Counted from the stretch's first letter, positions 1 through 5,107 are shown. The stretch: 5,107 nt of DNA from an uncultured Hyphomicrobiales bacterium (GCA_903930095.1 CAIYXE010000575.1:1-5107), one strand, 5' to 3'. Notes: generated by a model not told the origin, from the sequence alone. Program-made: numbers and translations.

Positions 1-1086
1 ATGAGCCAGCGCTTCGACCTGTCGACCAGCATGCTCGAGCGCGTCTCGAGCGATCTCATCGGCAAGCTCGACGGCACCGGCCAGCGCTTCTCGATGGTCC
101 TCGACGGGGCCGCGGGCGCCATCCTCGCCGATCTCGGCAAGGCGACGTCCAGCTTCAGCGAAGGCCTCAACCAGACCACGCTGCAGATCACCAGCCGGCT
201 CGACGAGGATACGGGCCTGCTCGCCACCCGCGTGGAGCGCGCGAGCCGCGAGCTTGAGCAGGTGTCGGTCAGCACCACCCTCAAGCTCGAGGACGCCAAC
301 CGCAAGTTCGCCAAGCACGTCGAGACGGCAAACGCCTTCCTCTCCGAGCAGCTGGCAAGCGCCGCGAGCGTCATGGACGAGCGCATCGAGACCGTGGCGG
401 CCGATCTCACCGGAAAGCTCGAGATCACCTCGACGCGCGTTTCCGAGCGTCTTGATGACACGGCGCTGCTCGTTGAGCGTTCGGTAGAAAAGTTCGACAG
501 CGAGATGGCGAAGGTCCTCGCCAACCGCTCACAGTCCCTTGATACGCTGGTGGCCGATGCCGAGAAGCGCGCCACCGAGATCGACGGCGTGATGTCAGGC
601 TACCTGAACCTCATCGAGGATTCGCTCGGCGCGTCCGAGAACAAGGCCAAGGAGATCAGCCGCATCATCGCCGAGCAATCAGCGATCGCCAGCCGCAACC
701 TTTCGGAAGAAATCGAGAGGCTCGAGGAGAGTGCCGGGGGCCAGGTTGCCCAGGCGGCCCGCGTGCTGCGCGATCAGCACGAGCGCGCGATGGCGGCCAT
801 GAACGAGATGCTCTCGTCCACCGCCAACGACTTCCAGCAGACAGCACAGGACATGCGCCTCACGGCCCAGCAGGTGGTGCGTGACATCGACGCCGCGCGC
901 GGCGAACTGAAGCGCGCGCTGCTCGAACTGCCGGAGGAAACCCGCACCAACGCCGACGCCATGCGCCGTGTGGTGGCCGACCAGATCAATGCGCTGGCCG
1001 CCCTCGCCGATGCCGTGAAGCGCCAGACCGGCGCCCTCGACATCTCCGGGCCCGGCGTAACCGGGGGCCGCGGCGCCAAGAACTGA
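1..1086 (+). CDS. C-terminal part of a giant coiled-coil protein (partial at 5' end)
   Basis: The frame is open from the first base and ends at TGA 1084-1086. It encodes 361 residues that are almost entirely predicted helix. Heptad-like spacing of L/V/A alternates with D/E/K/R/S/T, and there are few prolines and aromatics. Residues 16-35 and 133-152 are similar, which points to an internally repetitive rod. A conserved-looking block at about 278-347 (TAQQVVRDID, ELKRALLELPEE, ADAMRRVVADQINAL) resembles a segment of the very large alphaproteobacterial proteins often mis-named kinesin-like or apolipoprotein-like. The last 15 residues are Gly-rich and probably disordered. An ATG lies at base 1, but the text there already looks like rod interior and no ribosome binding site can be seen, so the true start is probably upstream. 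There is no signal peptide or membrane segment in this part. I infer a structural or scaffold role, perhaps in the envelope or cell cycle, but no function can be read from the sequence. Confidence 0.8.
   Translation: MSQRFDLSTSMLERVSSDLIGKLDGTGQRFSMVLDGAAGAILADLGKATSSFSEGLNQTTLQITSRLDEDTGLLATRVERASRELEQVSVSTTLKLEDANRKFAKHVETANAFLSEQLASAASVMDERIETVAADLTGKLEITSTRVSERLDDTALLVERSVEKFDSEMAKVLANRSQSLDTLVADAEKRATEIDGVMSGYLNLIEDSLGASENKAKEISRIIAEQSAIASRNLSEEIERLEESAGGQVAQAARVLRDQHERAMAAMNEMLSSTANDFQQTAQDMRLTAQQVVRDIDAARGELKRALLELPEETRTNADAMRRVVADQINALAALADAVKRQTGALDISGPGVTGGRGAKN
46..456 (+). repeat. Degenerate internal protein repeat, about 117 residues apart
   Basis: Within the coiled-coil gene, residues 16-35 (bases 46-105) and 133-152 (bases 397-456) match at about 10 of 20 positions. 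They share a pattern of D-L-x-G-K-L, then T, R, S and a final L-D. A second, weaker pair is SRLDEDTGLL (65-74) and ERLDDTALLV (149-158), at a different spacing. The repeats are diverged and are recognised in the protein rather than the DNA. They suggest the rod grew by duplication and that more copies lie upstream of the window. Confidence 0.45.
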
Positions 1087-1098
1087 CGCACTCACCTC

Positions 1099-1120
1099 CC
1101 CGCCGGCTGCGGCCGGCGGG
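1099..1120 (+). terminator. GC-rich hairpin after the coiled-coil gene, possible terminator
   Basis: A perfect 9-base-pair stem, CCCGCCGGC (1099-1107) with GCCGGCGGG (1112-1120), closes a TGCG loop. It starts 12 bases after the stop codon of the coiled-coil gene, where a transcription terminator is expected. No T tract follows (the next bases are ATATAGGCCT), so it is not a classic intrinsic terminator. It may work with Rho, protect the mRNA 3' end, or be a small dispersed palindrome. Confidence 0.5.
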
Positions 1121-1167
1121 ATATAGGCCTGACGTCCGCATCTTTCTGGAACGCACCACGTCTTGCC

Positions 1168-1190
1168 GCAAAAGTGGTTTCGACTTTTGC
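1168..1190. repeat. Perfect palindrome with A/T-rich arms upstream of dgcN
   Basis: GCAAAAGT (1168-1175) and ACTTTTGC (1183-1190) form a perfect 8-base-pair inverted repeat around a 7-base spacer, GGTTTCG. GATGATGAT follows at 1192-1200. The A/T-rich arms stand out in this GC-rich DNA. From memory, intergenic palindromes of the 'gcaaaagt...acttttgc' style are common in Rhizobiales genomes as short dispersed elements, so this is probably one copy of such a family. It lies 54 bases upstream of the dgcN start, so a regulator site (for example for a DgcR-type activator) is the alternative. I could not place a convincing sigma-70 promoter around it. Confidence 0.5.
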
Positions 1191-1229
1191 AGATGATGAT
1201 TTAAGTCACGTCTGCACAACGGCACACGC

Positions 1230-1234
1230 GGAGA
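1230..1234 (+). promoter_or_regulatory. Ribosome binding site of dgcN
   Basis: GGAGA lies 9 bases before the ATG at 1244. It supports that start, which also gives a protein beginning at the expected N-terminal strand of the family (MDIAKPYLLFLGD). Confidence 0.65.
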
Positions 1235-1243
1235 ACGCATTCG

Positions 1244-2254
1244 ATGGACATTGCCAAACCCTATCTCCTGTTCCTCGGCGACGTGCCAGACCAGCTCGCC
1301 GCCAAGACCGCCATGGGCGTCGTCGACTGGCGGCCAGAGTGGTGCGTGGGGCAGATGCGGCTTCCGGGCTGCAAGGCGGACACGGGCCTTCCCGACCTCT
1401 CGATTGCCGAGGCGGTGGCAAAGGGCGCCAGAACCATGGTGGTCGGCGTTGCCAATGCGGGCGGCGTGCTGCCGGAACATTGGGTGAAGGAAATCGTCGC
1501 GGCACTCGCCGCGGGCCTCGATGTCGCCACCGGCCTGCACAAGCGGCTCGGTTCCATTCCGGAGATCGCCGAGGCCGCGGCAAGGCATGGCCGCACGCTC
1601 CACGACGTGCGCTTCACCGAGCTCAGCTTCGCCACCGGCAAGGGCACCAAGCGGCAGGGCATGCGCCTGTTGACCGTCGGCACCGATTGCTCGGTTGGCA
1701 AGAAATACACAGCCCTCGCCATCGACCGCGAGATGCACCGGCGCGGGCTGTCCTCCGACTTCCGGGCGACGGGGCAAACGGGCGTGCTCATCTCGGGCCG
1801 CGGCGTGGCGCTCGATGCGGTGGTGGCGGACTTCATCTCAGGCGCGGCCGAATGGATTTCTCCCGAGAACGCGCCCGATCACTGGGACATCGTGGAAGGA
1901 CAGGGCTCGCTCTTCCACCCGTCCTTCGCGGGGGTGACGCTGGGCCTCCTGCATGGCTCACAGCCCGATTGCTTCGTCGTCTGCCATGAGCCAACACGCG
2001 CCACCATGCGCGGCGTGAAGCATCCCCTGCCCTCGATCCGGCAGGTGATCGAGCGCACCATCATCGAAGGATCCCTCACCAATCCGGCAATCGCCTGCAT
2101 CGGCATCGCCATCAACACCGAGCATCTCTCCGGCGAGGTGGCCCTCGCCTATCTCAAGGAAACCGGCGAGGCCCACGGCCTTCCCTGTGTCGATCCGATA
2201 CGCACCGGTGTCGGCCCGCTCGTCGACGCGCTGATCCACCGCTACGGACGCTGA
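1244..2254 (+). CDS. dgcN: DUF1611-family D-glutamate N-acetyltransferase DgcN
   Basis: This 336-residue cytosolic protein matches the DUF1611 family. In marine Pseudoalteromonas a member, DgcN, was shown to acetylate D-glutamate to N-acetyl-D-glutamate, the first step of a D-Glu catabolic route. An N-terminal Rossmann-like domain (about 1-125) includes VVGVANAGG (66-74) and ATGLHKRLGSIPEI (95-108). The C-terminal DUF1611 domain (about 140-336) opens with a P-loop-like GTDCSVGKK (146-154). It continues with a Walker B-like strand ending DIVEGQGS (215-222), then HEPTR (248-252) and NTEHLSGE (291-298). Length is normal and no frameshift is seen. The gene is followed after 1 base by dgcA, its pathway partner, so the two are almost certainly co-transcribed and translationally coupled. 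The pairing with dgcA is the main reason for choosing DgcN over a generic DUF1611 protein. The exact acyl acceptor in this organism is inferred. Confidence 0.85.
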   Translation: MDIAKPYLLFLGDVPDQLAAKTAMGVVDWRPEWCVGQMRLPGCKADTGLPDLSIAEAVAKGARTMVVGVANAGGVLPEHWVKEIVAALAAGLDVATGLHKRLGSIPEIAEAAARHGRTLHDVRFTELSFATGKGTKRQGMRLLTVGTDCSVGKKYTALAIDREMHRRGLSSDFRATGQTGVLISGRGVALDAVVADFISGAAEWISPENAPDHWDIVEGQGSLFHPSFAGVTLGLLHGSQPDCFVVCHEPTRATMRGVKHPLPSIRQVIERTIIEGSLTNPAIACIGIAINTEHLSGEVALAYLKETGEAHGLPCVDPIRTGVGPLVDALIHRYGR

Positions 2255-2255
2255 C

Positions 2256-3236
2256 ATGCCGCAGCTGACAATCGCGGAGGAACGCTGGCCCATTGCCGGC
2301 AGCTTCACCATCTCGCGCGGGGCCAAGACCGAGGCACATGTCGTCACGGTGACGCTGGCCGAAGGCCACCACACCGGGCGCGGCGAATGCGTGCCCTATC
2401 CACGCTACGCGGAAACCGTGCCGCAGGTCATGGCGGCGCTGGAGAACGCCCGCGGGCAGATCGAGGCAGGCATCACGCGTGAGGACATTCCTTCGCTCAT
2501 CGCGCCGCACGCCGCACGCAACGCGCTCGACTGTGCGCTGTGGGATCTCGACGCCAAGAAGGCCGGAAGACCCGTCTGGCAGCTTGCGGGGCTTCCTGAG
2601 CCGAAGTCCGCCATCACCGCCTATACGCTGAGCCTCGACACGCCCGAAGCCATGGCTGAGGCGGCGGCGAAGGCGTCCCACCGCCCGCTTCTCAAGCTGA
2701 AGCTCGGCCGCGAGGGCGATGCCATGCGCCTGCAGCTCATCCGCCGCAATGCGCCGGCAAGCCGCCTCATCGTCGATGCCAATGAGGGCTGGACGCCGGA
2801 GAACCTGGCCTCGATGCTCGCCGCCTGCGCCGATCAAGGCGTGGAACTCGTGGAACAGCCGCTCCCCGCCGGCAATGACGAGGCCTTGCGGCACATCGCC
2901 CGCGCCGTCACCGTCTGCGCCGATGAATCCGCCCACGGTATCGGCTCGCTGGACGATCTCGCCGGCAAGTATGGTGCGATCAACATCAAGCTGGACAAGG
3001 CGGGCGGGCTGACACCCGCCATCGCGCTCGCCCATGCAGCGCGCGAGAGGGGCCTCGTCATCATGGTCGGCTGCATGCTGGCGACCTCTCTCGCCATGGC
3101 GCCCGCCTTCCTGCTCACGCCCTTCGCCGAAGTGATCGACCTCGACGGGCCACTGCTGCTGAAGACGGACCGCGCGCCCGGAATCCGGTTCGACGGCAGC
3201 ACCATGCACCCGCCGCCTGCTACGCTCTGGGGCTGA
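2256..3236 (+). CDS. dgcA: N-acetyl-D-glutamate racemase DgcA (enolase superfamily, dipeptide-epimerase type)
   Basis: This 326-residue enzyme of the muconate-lactonizing subgroup of the enolase superfamily probably interconverts N-acetyl-D-Glu and N-acetyl-L-Glu. The N-terminal capping domain (about 1-110) holds the substrate-specificity loop SFTISRGAKTEA (16-27). The barrel carries the full catalytic set. The first catalytic pair is KLK (147-149, K149 being the likely base). Mg2+ ligands are D174 (VDANEG), E200 (ELVEQP) and D223 (CADES). The second catalytic lysine is K245 (NIKLDKAGG). The DxD at 295-297 (VIDLDGP) is the motif that binds the amino end of dipeptides in L-Ala-D/L-Glu epimerases. 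The start ATG is 1 base after the dgcN stop, with a modest GGA (2246-2248) inside the dgcN end. The last 17 bases overlap the convergent permease gene. An L-Ala-D/L-Glu epimerase acting on peptidoglycan peptides is the alternative; linkage to dgcN favours DgcA. Confidence 0.85.
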   Translation: MPQLTIAEERWPIAGSFTISRGAKTEAHVVTVTLAEGHHTGRGECVPYPRYAETVPQVMAALENARGQIEAGITREDIPSLIAPHAARNALDCALWDLDAKKAGRPVWQLAGLPEPKSAITAYTLSLDTPEAMAEAAAKASHRPLLKLKLGREGDAMRLQLIRRNAPASRLIVDANEGWTPENLASMLAACADQGVELVEQPLPAGNDEALRHIARAVTVCADESAHGIGSLDDLAGKYGAINIKLDKAGGLTPAIALAHAARERGLVIMVGCMLATSLAMAPAFLLTPFAEVIDLDGPLLLKTDRAPGIRFDGSTMHPPPATLWG

Positions 3237-4377
3237 CTGCCCTCAGCATCAGCGCCAGGACGAAGGCCAGCGCCGCATAACCCGCCATCACGAAATAGGC
3301 GCCACCAGCAAGCGCCCCATAGAGCCATCCCGACGCCCACATGGTGGAGGAGAGCAGCACCCCGCTCGCCAGCATCGAATAAACGCCCTGTGCGGTGTTG
3401 CGCATGTTCTCAGGGACACGCTCCCGGATGAAATGCATGGTGCCCAGATGGGTAAAGCCGAAGGAAGCCGCATGCAGCGCCTGCGCCGCGAACAGGATGG
3501 CAAGCGGCGGCTCAAGCCCGGTGACGGTCCAGCGCAGCGTGGCCAGCCCCGTTCCCAGCACGATCAGGCCGACAGAGCCCAGCGCACGGTGGAAGCGGTT
3601 GGAGAAGGCGAACATCAGCACCTCCGTCAGCACGCCCAGCGCCCACAGCTTGCCGATGGTGAAGGTCGAAAGCCCCAGATCGACGTAATGCACCGAGCCG
3701 AATGCATAGAGAAAGCCATGGCTCGCCTGCCCCAGCCCGGCCGCCAGCAGGAACAGCACGAAAGGCAGCGAACTCATCACCATCAGGGCCGCGCCGAACC
3801 GCATGGGCTCGTGCTTCACCGGGCGCACTGCCTGATCATGCGGCAGCAACAGGGCAAAGAGCGCGCCTAAGCCCTGCGCACCCGCGATCAGCAGGATCAC
3901 CGACCCCACGGGAATGATCTCGAGCAGTGCGCCGCCCAACACGCTTCCCGCCAGGAAGCTGAGCGAGGCCCACAGCCGGATGCGGCCATAGTCCAGCCCA
4001 TAGCGGGCACTTCCCTCCACCGCCATCACCTCGCTCAGCGGCACCACGGGGGCAAGCAGCGCTGCGGCCAGCATGGCGGCGATCAGGATCGGCCAGAAGC
4101 CGCTCACCACATGCAGCAGCCCATAGGCGAGGAAGGACCCGACAGCGCAGGCGATGATCACCGCGCGCCGCCGGCGGGTCAGGTCGGCCGACAATGTGCC
4201 GAGCGGAATGGCGATGATGCGCACCGCCATCATCATCGCCACGACCAGCGCCACCTCGGAATCGGGCAGCCCCCTCTCCTTCAGCCACAGCGGCAGAAAA
4301 GGCAGCTGGATGCCGGTGCCAAGGAACAGCACGGCATTGAATAGCGAAAGCCTCAGGCTGAAGTTGCGGGATGACAT
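3220..4377 (-). CDS. MFS transporter, MFS_1_like/HcaT-related family
   Basis: This 385-residue inner-membrane protein has about 12 hydrophobic segments, at roughly 12-31, 41-61, 71-89, 95-117, 138-155, 157-178, 201-226, 241-258, 268-281, 290-312, 330-350 and 358-378. Family marks are PFLPLWLKERGL after the first helix (26-37) and a basic 2-3 loop, DLTRRRR (65-71). Others are YGRIRLWASLSF (130-141), LWALGVLTEVLMF (244-256) and ALHAASFGFTHLGTMHFI (300-317). These fit the MFS_1_like group that includes the phenylpropionate permease HcaT and relatives of LacY and NupG, so proton-coupled uptake of a small organic solute is likely. The substrate is unknown. The start ATG (4375-4377) has no strong Shine-Dalgarno. 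The gene runs opposite to dgcNA and overlaps dgcA at the stop codons by 17 bases, so it is not in that operon. A perfect TATAAT lies upstream. Confidence 0.88.
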   Translation of the reverse strand: MSSRNFSLRLSLFNAVLFLGTGIQLPFLPLWLKERGLPDSEVALVVAMMMAVRIIAIPLGTLSADLTRRRRAVIIACAVGSFLAYGLLHVVSGFWPILIAAMLAAALLAPVVPLSEVMAVEGSARYGLDYGRIRLWASLSFLAGSVLGGALLEIIPVGSVILLIAGAQGLGALFALLLPHDQAVRPVKHEPMRFGAALMVMSSLPFVLFLLAAGLGQASHGFLYAFGSVHYVDLGLSTFTIGKLWALGVLTEVLMFAFSNRFHRALGSVGLIVLGTGLATLRWTVTGLEPPLAILFAAQALHAASFGFTHLGTMHFIRERVPENMRNTAQGVYSMLASGVLLSSTMWASGWLYGALAGGAYFVMAGYAALAFVLALMLRAVSPRA

Positions 4378-4385
4378 GATGGCAT

Positions 4386-4399
4386 GCAGATCTTTCTGC
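4386..4399. repeat. Short inverted repeat in the leader of the permease gene
   Basis: GCAGA (4386-4390) and TCTGC (4395-4399) flank TCTT, giving a 5-base-pair stem or dyad. It starts 9 bases upstream of the permease start codon, where a ribosome binding site would sit. A small RNA hairpin or a regulator site are both possible; chance is also possible at this length. Confidence 0.25.
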
Positions 4400-4432
4400 C
4401 GCGTCTAAACCAAAGATTCACCACTCGCCATG

Positions 4433-4438
4433 ATTATA
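4433..4438 (-). promoter_or_regulatory. -10 box (TATAAT) of the permease promoter
   Basis: Read on the minus strand this is a perfect sigma-70 -10 hexamer, TATAAT, in otherwise GC-rich DNA. It lies 55 bases upstream of the permease start codon. The -35 region is poor: GTCGCA (4460-4455) at 16-base spacing matches only 3 of 6 positions. The predicted transcript would start near 4426 with a leader of about 50 bases. A weak -35 often means an activator is needed, but this is inference. Confidence 0.45.
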
Positions 4439-4451
4439 CGGTGGAGATGTG

Positions 4452-4470
4452 CCCTGCGACCGCTGCAGGG
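4452..4470. repeat. Inverted repeat over the -35 region of the permease promoter
   Basis: CCCTGC (4452-4457) and GCAGGG (4465-4470) form a perfect 6-base dyad with a 7-base spacer. It covers the place where the -35 box of the minus-strand TATAAT promoter should be and lies in the leader of the plus-strand gene at 4508. It is a candidate operator controlling one or both divergent genes. Short GC-rich dyads also arise by chance in such DNA. Confidence 0.3.
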
Positions 4471-4498
4471 GTCCGGCCTGTTGCCGTCTGTTGTGAGT

Positions 4499-4502
4499 GG
4501 AG
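4499..4502 (+). promoter_or_regulatory. Ribosome binding site that fixes the start at 4508
   Basis: GGAG lies 5 bases before the ATG at 4508. The same frame has an earlier ATG at 4430, but that one has no Shine-Dalgarno and its 26 extra codons overlap the permease promoter, so the 4508 start is preferred. Confidence 0.65.
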
Positions 4503-4507
4503 TACCG

Positions 4508-4993
4508 ATGCCGCCGAAACACATGGAGCCTGAGGATTTCGACACGATCCGGGAGGCCGTGATGGAAACCGCGCGCGGCCGCTGGTTCCTGGACCAGTAT
4601 GCAGCACGTGTGCGGACGGCGGAGACCCAGAGCCTTGCCGCCAGCATGAAGCGGCTGGAAACCGCGCTCTCCTCGAACCATGACGCGATCATGACCAGGC
4701 TCGCCGCGGCGCTCGACCAGGGGCCTGCCAGCCCCCGCGCCCCGGTTGCAGAGCCGGAACTGGCGCCCCGCCACATGAAGTATTACCGCAACGACGAGGA
4801 GATTTTCGAGCCCGCCCCGCACGCCCGGATCGCCGCCGTGCCGGATCTCGCCCTCCTGCCAGACCTGCCGCCGGAGCCTGCCCACGCAGGCGAGCCTGAC
4901 TCTCCGCAGAAGCGCCGCATCGTCATCATCCGCCACAAGCCGGGCGAGCAGATGGACGTGCCGCTGGCCGATGACCTCGCCAAGGCGTCATGA
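4508..4993 (+). CDS. Small alphaproteobacterial protein of unknown function ('ARGRWFL' N-terminus)
   Basis: The protein has 161 residues and no signal peptide or membrane segment. The N-terminal part (about 7-55) is a charged amphipathic helical block with EDFDTIREAVMETARGRWFL (9-28). I recognise this as a recurring motif in hypothetical proteins of Rhizobiales such as Bradyrhizobium and Methylobacterium. Residues 70-135 are rich in Pro and Ala, probably flexible, with a small island around YYRNDEEIFEP. The end (about 134-154) returns to a conserved-looking segment, KRRIVIIRHKPGEQ, that could form a short strand pair. The pattern of two ordered ends joined by a linker suggests a cytosolic adaptor or regulatory partner, but no catalytic motif is visible and I assign no function. 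Its stop is only 3 bases from the stop of the convergent dehydratase gene. It is divergent from the permease. Confidence 0.75.
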   Translation: MPPKHMEPEDFDTIREAVMETARGRWFLDQYAARVRTAETQSLAASMKRLETALSSNHDAIMTRLAAALDQGPASPRAPVAEPELAPRHMKYYRNDEEIFEPAPHARIAAVPDLALLPDLPPEPAHAGEPDSPQKRRIVIIRHKPGEQMDVPLADDLAKAS

Positions 4994-4994
4994 G

Positions 4995-5015
4995 CCTCAG
5001 ATTTCCTGCCTGAGG
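4995..5015. terminator. Hairpin between convergent genes, possible bidirectional terminator
   Basis: CCTCAG (4995-5000) and CTGAGG (5010-5015) form a perfect 6-base-pair stem with a 9-base loop. It begins 1 base after the stop of the plus-strand gene and overlaps the end of the minus-strand dehydratase gene. Its position suits a shared terminator, but no T tract follows on either strand and the loop is large, so the call is weak. Confidence 0.3.
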
Positions 5016-5107
5016 ACCCGCGCAAACATGTCCGCATCACAATTGCCGCCAGACGCGATGACCCCGATCGTGCGGCCCTGCGTGCCGATCCTGCGGTGGA
5101 GTGCTGC
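4997..5107 (-). CDS. C-terminus of a threonine/serine dehydratase-type PLP enzyme (partial)
   Basis: Reading the minus strand from the window edge gives 36 codons and a TGA at 4999-4997. The peptide contains GRTIGVIASGGN (11-22) followed by CDADMFARVLRQEI. This is the typical end of fold-type II PLP enzymes of the threonine dehydratase/serine racemase group, where G-K-T-V-G-V-x-x-S-G-G-N-V-D precedes the last helix. The Ser of SGGN normally contacts the pyridine nitrogen of PLP. Valine is more usual where this protein has Cys after SGGN. The catalytic Lys and the glycine loop lie outside the window. The enzyme probably deaminates L-threonine or L-serine to a 2-oxo acid. A hydroxyectoine-utilisation dehydratase (EutB) has the same ending, and the fragment cannot separate these options. 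Confidence 0.75.
   Translation of the reverse strand, partial: AALHRRIGTQGRTIGVIASGGNCDADMFARVLRQEI

Noticed and set aside
1087..1243. A sigma-70 promoter for dgcN
   Set aside because: TTGCCG at 1163-1168 looks like a -35 box, but no acceptable -10 hexamer lies 16-18 bases downstream. GATTTA near 1198 has no matching -35. A promoter must be near, but I cannot place it.
986..1777. Minus-strand open frame of 263 codons over the end of the coiled-coil gene, the intergenic region and dgcN
   Set aside because: It has low-complexity composition, no domain and runs across two confident genes and the palindromes. It is a shadow frame.
1174..1989. Plus-strand open frame of 271 codons in another frame over dgcN
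   Set aside because: It overlaps dgcN almost entirely, begins inside the palindrome and encodes an Arg/Ala/Gly-rich sequence with no motif. dgcN in its own frame has clear family motifs.
2154..3209. Long open frame of 351 codons on the minus strand opposite dgcA
   Set aside because: It mirrors the codon pattern of dgcA, whose catalytic residues are intact. Its translation is rich in Arg, Gly and His without any recognisable domain. It is a GC-driven shadow frame.
4430..4507. Earlier in-frame ATG for the small protein, adding 26 residues
   Set aside because: No Shine-Dalgarno precedes it, the extra residues do not resemble the conserved N-terminus and the segment overlaps the permease promoter. 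The ATG at 4508 has GGAG at good spacing.
1..5107. Mobile elements, CRISPR arrays, tRNA or rRNA genes, toxin-antitoxin or defence genes
   Set aside because: There is no transposase or integrase-like protein, no regularly spaced repeat array, no tRNA-like cloverleaf and no recognised defence domain. Codon and base use is even across the window.

Overview
The window reads as ordinary chromosomal DNA from a high-GC alphaproteobacterium, probably of the order Hyphomicrobiales (Rhizobiales). The reasons are strong G/C bias at third codon positions, a giant coiled-coil protein of a type I associate with rhizobia and relatives, a small 'ARGRWFL..YA' protein typical of the group, and a palindromic intergenic element of rhizobial style. 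The genus cannot be fixed from the sequence alone.

Layout: (1) 1-1086, plus strand: the C-terminal 361 residues of a long coiled-coil protein, cut by the window edge. It is followed by a GC-rich hairpin. (2) 1087-1243: a 157-base intergenic region with that hairpin, a second perfect A/T-centred palindrome and the ribosome binding site of the next gene. (3) 1244-3236, plus strand: a tight two-gene operon, dgcN-dgcA, with 1 base between the genes. It encodes a DUF1611-family D-glutamate N-acetyltransferase and an enolase-superfamily epimerase/racemase. (4) 3220-4377, minus strand: an MFS permease of the MFS_1_like/HcaT-related type, convergent with dgcA and overlapping its 3' end by 17 bases. 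(5) 4378-4507: a divergent intergenic region with a perfect TATAAT box facing the permease and two short inverted repeats. (6) 4508-4993, plus strand: a small alphaproteobacterial protein of unknown function. (7) 4997-5107, minus strand: the last 36 codons of a threonine/serine dehydratase-type PLP enzyme, ending 3 bases from the stop of the preceding gene.

Function: dgcN and dgcA form the described route from D-glutamate to N-acetyl-D-glutamate to N-acetyl-L-glutamate, which a deacetylase then returns to L-glutamate. This salvages D-Glu from peptidoglycan turnover or the environment. The regulator dgcR and the deacetylase are not in the window. The permease and the PLP dehydratase could be metabolically related, but only their position suggests it. 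I found no mobile element, CRISPR array, RNA gene or defence system. The most useful points are biochemical (a P-loop-like motif in DgcN, and a dipeptide-epimerase DxD retained in DgcA) and regulatory (the palindromes).
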